NCBI GenBank assembly: GCA_014529385.2
Contig: CM043962.1
Span: 123,982,470-124,046,469, forward strand
Direction of reading: 5' to 3'
Origin: Adiantum capillus-veneris
Taxonomy: Eukaryota; Streptophyta; Polypodiopsida; Polypodiales; Pteridaceae
DNA length: 64,000 nt
The notes below the pieces were generated by a model. The model searched no databases. It was given only the letters and a program-made list of their open reading frames with translations, and was not told the origin of the DNA. Position numbers and translations under genes: made by a program. Of the stretch, positions 38,768 through 49,849 are shown piece after piece (position 1 is the stretch's first letter; each line of letters opens with the position of its first letter).

Positions 38768-39865
38768 TCATTCATGACAAGCAGAGGTGTCTAGGGTGAA
38801 TAACTGCTGCATCTCATCCCCAGAAACCTCATCTATATTTTCAGATGTTTCCACATTGTCTTCTTCTATTGACAACATTTCATCAGTCACAACTGTCATC
38901 AAACGTGCCAGATATTTCTTCACTCTATAACCATTGAAACGATATTTATCCTGTGCACCATTCAAGTCTGCCAATTGATATGTGCCATTTTCAAACTTGT
39001 CTACAACAGTAAAAGGACCTTCCCATTTGATTTGAAATTTCTTCTGAAAGTTATTGTCCAATTTGCTATTGTATCGCAACACCAAATCACCCTTCTCAAA
39101 TTTTTTATCCTCCACGCATTCATTGGCTTTTAGTTGAGCCTTCTTTGACACTTCCTCATAGTAGCTCAAAGCTAAAACTCTATCCAATTGCAAGCATCGT
39201 AAATCCAATAACCTTTTCTGCCATGCATTTGTTTGCTCCTCATCTCCCAATGACAACAACTTGAGAGTAGGAATTTCCACTTCAATTGGCAATAAAGCTT
39301 CCTTGCCATAAACCAAGTTGTAAGGGGAAAATCATGTGCTCGTTTTGATAGCAGTTCTGCAGGCCCATAACGCACAAGGCAACTCTGAATCCCAAGTCTT
39401 CCCATGTGTTTAAGTCATCTTTGTCAAGATCTTTACCAACTCTCCATTGAACCTTTCATTAAGACCATTGCATTGTGGATAATAGGGAGAACTGTACCTA
39501 TGATGTATATTGAGCTTTTCGAATAAGAAATCAAACATCTCTCCTCTAAATCCTGGTCCTCTATCAGAAAGTAGCTCTAGTGGCACACCAAATTTGCAAC
39601 ATATGTACTCATAAACAAATTTGCAACATATGTACTCATAAACAAATTTTCCCATCTCTTTATTGGAAATATGTTTGACAGCCTTGGCTTCTGCCCATCG
39701 TGACAAATAATCCATTGCGGTCAAGATGTAAGCACTTCTTTTGCTAGTCATAGGTAAGGGTCCAATAGCATCCATACCCCATTTCTCAAACACATCAAAA
39801 GCTAGAATTATCTTTCGCAATTCAAGTTTCAAAATTCTCTTTCCCATCCTTTGACAAGACAAACA
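38768..39865 (-). pseudogene. Gypsy F integrase core and C-terminus
   Basis: Integrase shows CQRMGKR (end of the zinc finger), FEKWGMDAIGPLP, LLSDRGPGF and CNGLNERFNGE, so all three catalytic acids remain. After a frameshift near 39400 comes VYGKEALLPIEVEIP and a C-terminal domain with KWEGPFTVVDKF (GPF module), ending at 38768 in SACHE. A 27-bp in-frame tandem duplication (39590-39643) doubles FVYEYICCK. The remaining zinc finger lies at 41449, beyond solo LTR G. Confidence 0.88.
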
Positions 39866-39870
39866 CGACT

Positions 39871-41049
39871 TGTAACATTTAATGGCCTAATAACTTGTGT
39901 GTAGCGGAAATCAGCATGAACATAGTGGGCATTTCATTAGAATATATTCCTAATGAGAATTACAAGAGTGCTTGGGTGGAGAGAGCAACAAAAAGCATAA
40001 CACCTAGTTAGATAGCATCGACAATACTTTCAAAAGAGAGAGAAATTAAGCTAATGACAACAGTTGAGGACCGGATTTGCATGGAGCCGGTCCCCCCTCC
40101 AAAAGGCTTTGTATTATGGTTTCTCCCATCAAGAGAGACATTGTACAATACGATTCTTTGTGTTCCTTCAAGACTAGCTAGTGCAATGAAGATGAAAGCT
40201 TCATGCACTAAGAAAAACACTTAGCAAACACAACTTGAATTATCCCCGTTCTCAGACCCTAGACCTCACACACCTTCGAAGATGGTGAGAGCTAGCAGGG
40301 TATGAGAGTAGATTGAGAGGAAGAAGGAGTATCTTACGAGAAAGATGTACATCTCCTCACATAATCACTCATATTAGCATAGCTTAGCTTAGTAATTAGC
40401 TTGGTAGAGGAGATGAGCATGCATTGAAGCTTGGCTCTTGGTTGGATTTGCATCCACATGCCAAGAGTGTGTTGATGTAGGCTTCTATCTCACAAGCTTG
40501 GAGTAGGTGATGAGCTCTCCATTAAAGCTTGGGAAGAGATAATCTTCTCTTTCTTCACACATGAGATTGTGTGAGTGTGTGTGTGATAATGCCTTGCAAA
40601 AATCAGCCCCCTCTCTCTCTCTTGGGCGAGCCCTCTTGCTGAGCCCTCATTGGCTCTCCCCAAGTCAAGCCAATGACTATTAAGCAGCATAAGTGATAGC
40701 CTTCTGACATGTGTCCCCCTTTCCCCTTTTGTGAGAGATTTAGGTAATTAAATAATTAAACTAAACTCTCATTGGACTCCTTTTCCTCCTGGCCAATAGG
40801 AATCAGGCAAGCCATTGGGCTCCTGAATGCTCATTGGACCCCTTGTGAGACTGCCCAATAGTCTTCTAGGAGACTTAATTCTCATTGGTTTCTTTTATTA
40901 AATGTTTTTAAATTAATTAAACTAGATTTACTCTAGCTTAATTCTCATTGGTCCACTTCAAGGGTCATCCAATAGAAACTGGGCACACCTTGTGGGCATC
41001 TGGCCTAGGGAGCTGACATGTGTCCCTCATTCCCTTTGTGTAAAGGGAG

Positions 41050-41086
<37 letters not shown>

Positions 41087-41443
41087 CTTTCTCTCTCATC
41101 CCCTAGAAGAAGGGCTCGCCCCCTTCAATGTAGGGATATGTGTTGACTTTGGAGAGCACACAAAGCATCCAATTCCCCCTAAGCTTTAACCCTTTGGACA
41201 TAACCTTTGAATTTTGGAACCTTAGCATTTTGGAAGTCTTAATGGGCTGAACCTTAGGGTCTTTTTAGCCCATTGTTGCACATGGCTCTTTTGCAGATGG
41301 CCCCCCCTTTGGATCCCTACTGTGGCCGGTCTGCTAGCTTAACCAATATTCTAGCCTTTTCTCCCCTGGCACTTCCCCACATTAAATGATCAGTTTAATA
41401 TGAGAAAATCATTTAGGAGAAGTAGATATTGATTATTATGACA
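39871..41443 (-). repeat. Solo LTR G (1573 bp) inserted in the F integrase
   Basis: The minus strand starts TGTCATAATAATC and ends AAATGTTACA. Target duplication CGACT at 39866-39870 and 41444-41448. There is no internal sequence, so it is a solo LTR left by LTR-LTR recombination. Its first ~80 bp match the LTR of chromovirus C. It contains a (GT)n tract (41052-41085) and repeated CTCATTGG...CCAATAG pairs. Small frames in it are not genes. Confidence 0.9.
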
Positions 41444-41448
41444 CGACT

Positions 41449-42173
41449 TGCACCAATGATTAACATCCCATTGAATACTCGGCCATATGTAACCTTCTTG
41501 CAAGATCTTATGCAACATGATCTTCATAGCAAAATGGCCTCCACAAGACCCCTCATGATTTTCTTCCAAGATTTTGTAAATTTCCTCTTTCCAAGGCACA
41601 CGACGCAAAACCAAAGCACTTCCTTTCATGTAAAGCACATCATCAAGCATTTTATAGTTCCTGGCTTTTCTTATGAACGCATACTTTTTAGAAGACGGTA
41701 AACCTTCAGGTAGAACACCTGTCAATAGAAAATCCACTTCCTTTGATAAGATTTCCTTCCCATGATATAAAGGGGCATCTGCCTTTACCACAAACACACA
41801 AGTGATCATTTCTTGGGCAGCATCATGAGCTTCTTCATTTTGAGACCTCTCAACATGATGCAAACTCCATGCTTCGAGCTTTTTGAGCAACGCTTTCACT
41901 TTGAAGCATAAATTTTTGAATTCAGGGTTCTTATTCTTCCATACTCCCAACACTTGCTTCACAACCAACAAAGCATCTCCTTTAATTTGCAAGCTTCTAA
42001 TTCCCAATTGTAAGCAAATATGCAAACCACCTTCAAGAGCCATGTATTCTGCTTCATTCTTACTTTTGGCATCAAGTTTCAGCCCTTGCTTTCTCATAAG
42101 CTTCCCCTGTGCATCATAAATGACAATGCCTCCTGAAGCAGCATCATGACTTCTTTGATAAGAACCATCAAAG
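41449..42173 (-). pseudogene. Gypsy F second RNase H and integrase zinc finger
   Basis: Starts with FDGSYQRSHDAASGG and GGIVIYDAQGKLMRKQG, then NEAEYMALEGGL and IKGDALLVVKQV, the additional (archaeal-like) RNase H known from Tat-lineage Ty3/gypsy elements. The linker includes DDVLYMKGSALVLRRV and leads to an H2C2 finger (HEGSCGGHFAM, HWCKSC). It is cut by G inside the finger. The gene is truncated at 42173, where LTR sequence in the opposite orientation begins; RT, protease and gag of F are missing. Confidence 0.85.
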
Positions 42174-42545
42174 TTGTCATAAAATCTAATATCTAATATC
42201 TAGCCAACCCAAATGATTTTCTCATATTAAATTGATCACTTAATGTGGGAGAATAAATGGGAACAAGTGTTAAGATATAGACATGTGCTTATAGATCTAT
42301 CTCAACAAGGGGCCAATGGTAAAGGGGCCCAAATGAGAGATGGTCTATCAAAGAGCAAGTATAACCAATGGATCATAAGACCTTAGGGTTAGCTTCATTG
42401 AAGACCTCCAATAATGTGTGTAAAAGTCCTTTGACCTTAGGTAAGCAAGGGCTGAGCTTGAGGCGCGGGAACCCGACCCAGCTAGAGATGCTTGTCTTGC
42501 TTGTCTTGCTTGTCATGCTTGTCATTCTTGATGACTAAGGTGCTT
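42174..42545 (+). repeat. LTR fragment of the C/G family, plus strand
   Basis: Starts TGTCATAAAATCTAATATC and follows the C LTR (ATGATTTTCTCATATTAAATTGATCA, TCAACAAGGGGCC, GGGTTAGCTTCATTGAAGACC) for about 300 bp, then has four TCTTGCTTGT-type decamers (42491-42535). The end is approximate. It abuts truncated F. Confidence 0.7.
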
Positions 42546-42599
42546 GATGATTGAGGTAAGGGTCTTGATATCTCATGGCCTCAGTTTCTTGCATTATGA

Positions 42600-42767
42600 C
42601 CACAAGTTAGGAGGGATTTAACAAAGGCAATTAGCACTAGGAGAAAGGTAAAAGAGAGTGTGCATGTTGTAAAAATTGCACATGTTGAAATGAATGAGGA
42701 TATTACACCTGTGCTAGATTGTTACATCAAAGGAAGATTGGTTAGGAAAGGTCTAGTGGATGGGGGT
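42600..42767 (+). pseudogene. Gypsy aspartic protease fragment, insertion site of element I
   Basis: A 56-codon plus frame ends IKGRLVRKGLVDGG. The LVDGG segment is the catalytic Asp motif of the retropepsin of many Ty3/gypsy elements. It is cut exactly at the start of the LTR of element I (42768). Flank GGGGT (42763-42767) is the candidate target duplication, with its partner right of the window. Confidence 0.6.
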
Positions 42768-43708
42768 TGTTAAGGCAGTTACGCCGCTAGCGGAAGCTAA
42801 ATAGCGAGAACTCAACCAACAACAAAATTTGTCAGACGAGGACGGAGCTTGACCCGCAGGCGCATGGAAACAACTAGGTGGGTGTCAAATCACCTACTTG
42901 ACCTTCTAATGACAATCACTACTAAGGAAATCAAATCTAAGTTCTAAAATACGCAAGTGACTGAAATCCTTACTACGAACGAATGCTATACGAAACAGGA
43001 TCTAGAATCATTGAATCGATCTCAAACTCAAGGGGAAGTCTATACACTAGGTAAGAACAACACCCTAAAGACTTGAACTGCAAAATCAACCTATAACCAC
43101 TCCGTGCGGCAAACGCGTATGAAGACAGGTCGAAAAATATAGGTGATCGAAACTTGACCTCGATGGTACCAATGTGTAGCTCTACTCGTTGTGGTTCTAT
43201 AGATATGCTGGACACTCCATTCCGACACACGAGTTGGAAGAAAACTCACACCAAAGCTCGTTGGAACTTACCACACATAGAAGCCGATAGTGCGCACTCT
43301 TGGTATCTGTGCGTAGCTCTCGCCGTTGCTAACACAATGGCGGTGTCGCTTCTCCAATGGCGGCTCCGTAGCTCGCGTAGCAAGTAGATAAGACTCTCTC
43401 TCTCTCTCTCACTCTCTCTCAGACACAGTCACGGCGCTCAAAAACTCACTTTGATTAATAATCTGAATCCCCCTAGGTTACAAAAACTTTGGCTTATATA
43501 CCTCAGCCTTGGAGGTGAGAACATCTCTAACTAATTACATCAGCAAGTGAAATTACTTCGGAATTACAAGCTGGAAACTCAATTGAGTCCCGTTACTTAA
43601 TGAATGGCTCAAATCAAAATTAATGTTGGAAAGACATTTATTACAATCAATGGTTACAAAATGATGAGTGTGAGCAAAAATGTGGGTGTGATCCTCTCTG
43701 GCTCAACA
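42768..43708 (-). repeat. 3' LTR of element I (941 bp)
   Basis: The minus strand runs from TGTTGAGCCAGAG (43708) to CTGCCTTAACA (42768). It contains a TATA-like box and a CT-rich tract (43390-43420). Confidence 0.82.
43493..43500 (-). promoter_or_regulatory. TATA-like box in the I LTR
   Basis: TATATAAG on the minus strand, about 210 bp after the LTR start, in the usual U3/R region. Confidence 0.5.
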
Positions 43709-43720
43709 TTCCCCCCCTCC
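43709..43720 (-). other. Polypurine tract of element I
   Basis: GGAGGGGGGGAA on the minus strand abuts the LTR start TGTTGAG. It would prime plus-strand DNA synthesis. Confidence 0.85.
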
Positions 43721-43757
43721 GCGTTCATGTCGTCCCTGACATGACTTTTATGCTTGG

Positions 43758-46700
43758 TCAATAAAGTCTTGTCATCTTGAGCATCTGCAAATGTGATTCG
43801 TATCGTAGGTTGCTGATGGTCAAGGTTGGGCCGAATATTTTTCTTGCGTGGGTGAAAAAGCCGGTGTAGAAAGCTTCTTCGAATGTTTGCATGTGGAAGC
43901 TAGGCAAAAACATAATCCTTTGGTATAGGAGGTGCAACACTTTTGGAGAAGGCTACAATGAAAGATCATATATCATATCAGTCACTGTGTCGGCCGTCGA
44001 TAGTAGACTCAAGGTCGTGGCTTTATCTGGCACGAACACTTCAATGCAAGCTAAGAGAGTCCTGCAGATTTTCTTGAGCATCTGACACGAAAGGTCAGGA
44101 GAGCCAGTAAAGAGCTTGATGGTGCCCGTTAGGGTTTTCACCATGTAGGCTTTACCTATTCTCTCTCCTGCCTTTGGTCCTGGCATCCTGGGATAATTAA
44201 GCCAATTTGGCTTCTTTTCTGCAATCTTGCCATGCTCTTTCCAGTTTCTGACTCTTGGCATCGGGCAGAAGGTTGCATTCTCCCGAATCTCCTTTGGTGC
44301 CTCCACCAAGTAGATGAGGTAGGTTGTGTATTTGTTCAGCCAACCTTTCCTCCATCTAGGTTGTGAATCTACTATCCTCTTTGACTGTTCCTCCTTTGTG
44401 ATGTCGCCTTCGTAAAGAGCGACATACTGCTCCTCCTCTATTCTCTTTTTCGTCTTTAGCACTTCAAATTTCATCAAAGGGAAAGGCAGGCTGGGTTGCA
44501 TCCACTCTTCATGGAGCACTTTTGTGTCTAATCCCTGAAGTCTAATGGAGATGAGGAGTCTCCTCTCCCATTCCATTTCCGCCTTGGCACTCTCCTCTGC
44601 TGACTTTTCTATTTGGTCATGGAGCCTTTGTTCTTCTTCTTCAGAGATTCCTGAAGTCGAGACCACCTCTTGAGCTGGGGCTGGATCTTCAATTGTGGTT
44701 GCCTCTCCAGTTTCTGGTAGCTCTATGGCTGCTCCACCTGATTCTTCGTGTGGTGTCTCTGTCTCTCTTCTTTGTTGCTCTTGTAGATCTTGGAGCTGTT
44801 TGCGGAGGGCCTCATTCTCTGTCCGTAGTGTTTGATTTTCTAATGTGAGCCTCTCCTCTGCGGCCAATGATCCCTCCGCAATGTGCAACCTTTGCACCTG
44901 CTCTAATCTCAGCTCTCTTTGTAAGCTTCGGACCTGGTCTTCCAAAGCTGGTATGATAACTCCCTCTTGTTCGGTTCCTGCTCTGCTAGCTCTAGGGGTA
45001 CTCCTGAGTCTGGTGATTGTTCTTTCTTGGAGCTCGACTCTTTCCCTTAGCTCAATGAGCTCATCCTTGGCTGCCTCCAACTCACCTTCTATCCGCTCCT
45101 CTGCTTCTTGTGCACTTGTTACCTCTCTTGAAGCCTCGGCTAGCTGGAGTATCAAGCTGTCTCTCTCGTTTTTCACATCATAGAGTGATGCTTTATGACT
45201 TTCAGATTCAGTCATAGCATTCTATAATTTCCTCTGCAACTCTGCTTCCCTTTGTTTGGCTGTCTCAATCTCTACTTCCTTTGCCCTGGATCTTTCTTTG
45301 ATCTTGCCTAGTAGTTCATGCACCATGTGCATGTCTTTTTCATCTTCATCTGTCAACTCTAAAGCTCTTTCTGCCACCACCTCCACTGACTTCGGCTCTT
45401 CTAGTACGTTCTGTTCGTCCAGTTTCTCTTCACTTTCTTTTGTACTCTTTGTTTTTTCCTCCGTCCCTCTCCGATCATCTTGTTTTTGTAGGGTGATCCC
45501 ATAAACTGCCTCAAGGGCCTCTGCTTCAGTGTATCCTATCGCTACCAGATCCTCATAATCATTTCTCTTTTGCTGAACTGGATTTATCTCCTTTTCTTTG
45601 GTCTCGGCCTTCGACTTTTCCAAATCATCTGTGTCCATCTCTTTTGTGGTCTCTTCCACGATATTTTTCGTTTTCTTCGGGCTTGGTACATCAGTCATAG
45701 AGGGGTATCTGTCCTCAACTTCCTTGGCTTTCCCCTTGTCGGCTTGCTCGTCTTTCTCTTGAGATTTAGTAGACTCATCTACTTTCCCTTTCCCCTTGTC
45801 GTCCTTTTTCAGCTCAGCTTTTAAAAGCTGTACCTCCTCTTCAGTGTATGGCTCGACAGGTTGCTGCTCCAGTATAGTCTCTGACTCCTCATAAGCTTTA
45901 ATATATTGATCGTATTGATCAACATGTGGCCTGGCTGAGCTAGTTCCGACTTTGGTGGGGTCTGGCACCCACTTTTCTTCAAAGTCACCCTTTAGAGCTC
46001 TTTCTGCTCTAAACTGCTCCACTAGTCTTTCCATTCTTGCCACTTTCTGACTTTTGGTTTGCTTGGGAGCAACCTTCTTCTTTACTTTCTTCATAAGCGG
46101 CTCGTCCACCTCCTCTTCAGGTTCTGAAACTATTTCTAGTTTTTGGCGTGCTCTTGTGGACGCCCTCTTGGATACTTCGGGCTGTTCTTCCTCCTCGCCG
46201 GCTTCTCTAAGCCACTCATTCTGGGAGGGAACCTTTGGCCACTGATCTCTAGCTCCAATAGCTTCATAAGCTATTCTTGTCAGAATTTCCACTCCTCCTA
46301 TGTACTTTGGCTTCTCGTTGTGCATGGCAATTACTTGCTCGTGGATGTGTTGAGCGTAATTCACCTCTTTTGGCATATTGATCTTTAATGCCCATGTGAT
46401 GGTGGTCGCAATGGCATGGGGCGGTGTCGTATACTTTTGCGGTCTTTTATTGCAAACATGGAGAAATTGGTTGTACAGGCGGCAAAGGGTTGCCGCTCTT
46501 TGGTCCGCCATATCTCCATAGGTTGCATTCTGTTTCTTGGATCCATAGATCTCTATGGCCCCCCTTCTTTCCCTGACAGAGCTCCCTTTGTTGTGCAGCT
46601 TCAATGCGTCTGCAATGAGCTGATCTGTACTTCTACTTTCTCTCCATCCATGGCTGTCAATGTGGCTTTCCCATCCTTCTGAATGGATGTTGCCAACTCG

Positions 46701-47026
46701 TACACTCTTCTTGTATCCACACCTGATGGTCTCGAGGTGAAGAAACTGTGCAAGTCTGCCCTTTCCAGGTACCTGCTGATGTCTTCTGACCTGCTATAGT
46801 CTACCAATTCCTGTGGGATCATCGGTACATCCACCGCTTGCCCTTGAGGATCTCTGAAAGTCCCCTGGTAGATCTTTATTCCCTCTTTCTCCAATACTGC
46901 TTCCTCCACCCAAGTTTTGGTTGGCTTGAGGGTTTCTGCTGGAATGTCAAAGGGTTCCGCTTCTGCAAGAGCATCTTTGATTGTTGGTCTTTTTCTCTTC
47001 GTTGCCGATAACTTGGCGGAATCCAT
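43758..47026 (-). pseudogene. Long 3' ORF of element I, coiled-coil protein, function unknown
   Basis: The ATG at 47026 opens 141 codons. A one-base frame change near 46605-46640 leads to a 460-codon frame (46604-45222), then in-frame TAG, 420 codons (45215-43953), TAG, and 64 more codons to TGA at 43758. Together about 1,090 codons. The N-terminal part (FFTSRPSGVDTRRVYELA, a DQLIADALKLH block, KYTTPPHAIATTITWALK) is folded-looking and recalls the 'putative plant transposon protein' domain of Athila/SIRE-like 3' ORFs, from memory only. The middle is charged, with Glu/Lys repeats and heptad-like coiled coils (about 45300 and 44750-45200). A globular C-terminus with EEWMQPSLPFPLMKFEV and QPRWRKGWLNKY follows. 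I see no signal peptide or transmembrane segment, so it is not a typical envelope. Confidence 0.6.
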
Positions 47027-49849
47027 GGATCCTGTAACTCCAATTTCAGAAGTTAGCGTCTTTTTAGTACTGAAAGCCGAAATGAAGCTTTTAACTATCC
47101 AAATGACTTGAAAATTGAAACATGAGCTATTCAGGGCCTAAGGATGCAAGGTAGGTGAAAAAATATGCAAAATGGGCTCAAAACCATGCTGGAGACATCA
47201 TACGCGTATGATGTCTTTTGTGTCAAAATGACTTCATATTGGTTGTGCTTGTAGCTGATAGTGTACATATGAGTATCATATGCTTGGATTTGAGTTTGGA
47301 TCCCATTTGGTCAAGTTTTGGCCAATTTAGTCCAGTTCTGGCTCTTGGCAAAATTTTGAAAGGGAATTGGATTTTATGATCCAAATTGGATAAAACTTGG
47401 TGGTTCACTTTCAAATGGCATGTAGATCACTTCTGTTTGGTGGTTGAATCCCTGAGGTGCCAAAATCACATAGTGAGACATCATACGCGTATGATGTCTT
47501 TTAGTGTATTTTTGGACCAAATTTCTCTATAAGCTTGGATTTGGCTTTAGATAGGCTTATTCAGTGGATTTATGAAGTTTGGATAGATTTTGGGCTAAAA
47601 ATGGCTCTGGAGACATCATACGCGTATGATGTCTTTTTCATCAATTTTTCATGGGATTGGTTCTGTGGACTCCCCATGTACTAGTGAAGGACTGTCCCTA
47701 CTCAAATCTTGGTTTGGACTTGAGTATGTTGGATTTGGGCCAAAAATAGGCTTTATGTGAAGGATTTTCCCTCAATTAGGCTAATGGGGTGATCCACTTG
47801 ACCAAATGGTTCCAAATTTCATATGTAGCTTGTATTAGATATACATAATGGATGTATGATGACAAATGAGTAGTTTTGGCTCTGTAAGTGCAAATAGACA
47901 TCATACGCGTATGATGTCTTTTGTGTCAAAATGGTGCTTTTTGGTTCCAGATAGCTTGTAGATGTGTTAATCAACAATCCTACAAAGTTTCATTGAGTTT
48001 GGAGTTATTTTGACAAAATTAGGACCAAAAATCAATTTTATGACCTAATTTGCGTCTTTTTGGTTTTCCTTGGGTTTTCTAACTCCAATTCTCATGATAC
48101 TTGGTTCATAGGATGTGATTAACATGTGGAATGAGGCTATGCACTCAAATGTTGAAATGGATGTGAAATTCATGCTATGAGACATCATACGCGTATGATG
48201 TCTTTTCTTGAAATGTTGGTCTTTTTGTGCAAAGAATGCTTTGTGCTAGTGCCCTAAGCCCTGCTAACTAGTTTTCAACTTAAAAAAGTCATCAGTTTAG
48301 CTAAAAAGCCCCCTTATAGGCATTTCAGTCTCCGAAGTCGTCTCTTTGCCGTGGGGTTGAATTTCTTCAACTTTTCTTCTCGAGAGTTGCATTTCCAGCT
48401 CATTGGATATGTTGTGAAGCCATCTATTTGATTGGACTTGACTTTGGCTCCCCGTTCTCCATCTTTCTCCATTTGGTTGCCCGAATGCGTCTTTTTCACC
48501 ATCGGTAAGTGAATCAGCTTTCTTTTGGGTTTTGCTTGCAAACATAAGTCATCCATGTATATTTGAAGCTGCTTGTGAAGTTTCATTTCATTCGGTCGTC
48601 AATTTGAGCCGTTATGCCAAAATGACGCTTTGTGTCTCCGTAGCCGAATCGGTTGTTCCGACCTACTTTTGGTGGTCCAAACCTGGAGATACTCCATGGT
48701 TGCATTGTCCTTGATGCGGTTGAACTTCCTGTGAAGTTTCGTGTCGTTTCGACAACTTTTTCCTGTTTGCCTCTTGCAGGCTCTGTTGACCTAGGGTTTT
48801 TTCAATCGTTCTTTCTTGAGCTTTGAGTGTTAGAAACCCATCTTCTATACTAGGGTAACTCACGTATAAGTTCTTGCAAGGTTTGATTAGGCGGTTGTGC
48901 CACTACCTAGCATTCTACCGCATTCCCCGTCTGCTCTTGTTTCTTGGTTTTGGTCAGTTTTCGCGACAAAAGTTAATGATAAGCATCAAAAGCTTATGGC
49001 AACGAGTCTACCTCTCATGTCTGGTGTCCTCTGAGCTCTCGTAGCAGTCGTAGAAGGCTGTAGAAGGTTGGATGCTCCTGTGTGCTCTTTGCTCTCTCCA
49101 AGAAGGTAATAGTGGAAATGAGCTTGACAGTGAAGTGAAAAATACTTAACTTCGGACTTCCCGGATCACTTGTTACCAAATTTGACATGTGCTCCTATCT
49201 CGTCGTGAAATGCACTTTAGGATTTGAAATTTCTCAATTCGGACTCCGTTTGACCCGTTTCTGAGAAATCTGTCCACTTTGCCAAAATTCTGTCATTTCG
49301 GGCTTCCCGCAACTTTTCCCGAATTGTACTCAATTTTTACCATGGGTTGCCCTTGTCATTAGGATCATGACCATATATTCTTTTCTTTTTTCTGATCTCG
49401 TTTCACCTGCTTTTTTATTTTTCTTTTACTTTTATTAAGAAAATCATAAAAAAATAATAAAAAAAAGCAAATTGAAGCCAAAAAATTCCAAACATACACA
49501 ATAAATAGCTGGTAACCCTGTGTATATGAATATACACTTATTTGTGATTTCCGGACTTGGATTACCTCTTTTTTCCACTTTTTAGCTCCAAACACACTCT
49601 TATTTAGTGATATTTACACGTCTAGAGACCCAAATTCATCATTTGATCTCTTCTTGTTGCAAAACAAGGTATATAAGGGCATAAATATTATCAATATCCG
49701 CAATCAAACATAAAAATTGCAAAATCATGTAAGACACTGCCCTTGTAATATAATTTTTGTTTTTCTTTGTTTTTGGCGCTTGTAGCTGCTTTGTAACTCC
49801 TGTATACCTGTATACCTCCCCCCCTCCTAGTCTGAGTCCTCCCGGACGA
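47027..49849 (-). other. Spacer between integrase and 3' ORF of element I
   Basis: 2.8 kb without a long frame, holding the palindrome array (47193-48203) and, next to integrase, a second purine tract (GGAGGGGGGGAGG on minus, 49815-49828). In known Athila-like elements such a spacer can hold the signals for the 3' ORF message, through splicing or an internal promoter. Which applies here is not visible. Confidence 0.6.
47193..48203. repeat. Five perfect copies of a 24-bp palindrome
   Basis: The half-site AGACATCATACG followed by its exact reverse complement occurs at 47193-47216, 47476-47499, 47611-47634, 47896-47919 and 48180-48203. All five are identical, although the sequence between them is unalike except for short shared words such as TTTTGTGTCAAAATG after copies 1 and 4. 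Start-to-start spacing is 283, 135, 285 and 284 bp. The centre is TACGCGTA. It lies in the non-coding spacer upstream of the 3' ORF. Confidence 0.97.

Noticed and set aside
43154-43387. Short ORF in the I LTR
   Set aside because: Lies on the antisense strand inside an LTR and has no recognisable motif.
46601-46604. Translationally coupled overlapping ORFs at the first break of the 3' ORF
   Set aside because: The second frame has TTG, not ATG, at this point; a simple frameshift in one long ORF explains it better.
47193-48203. CRISPR-like array
   Set aside because: Spacing is irregular and long, the repeat is a perfect palindrome, and the context is a plant retrotransposon.
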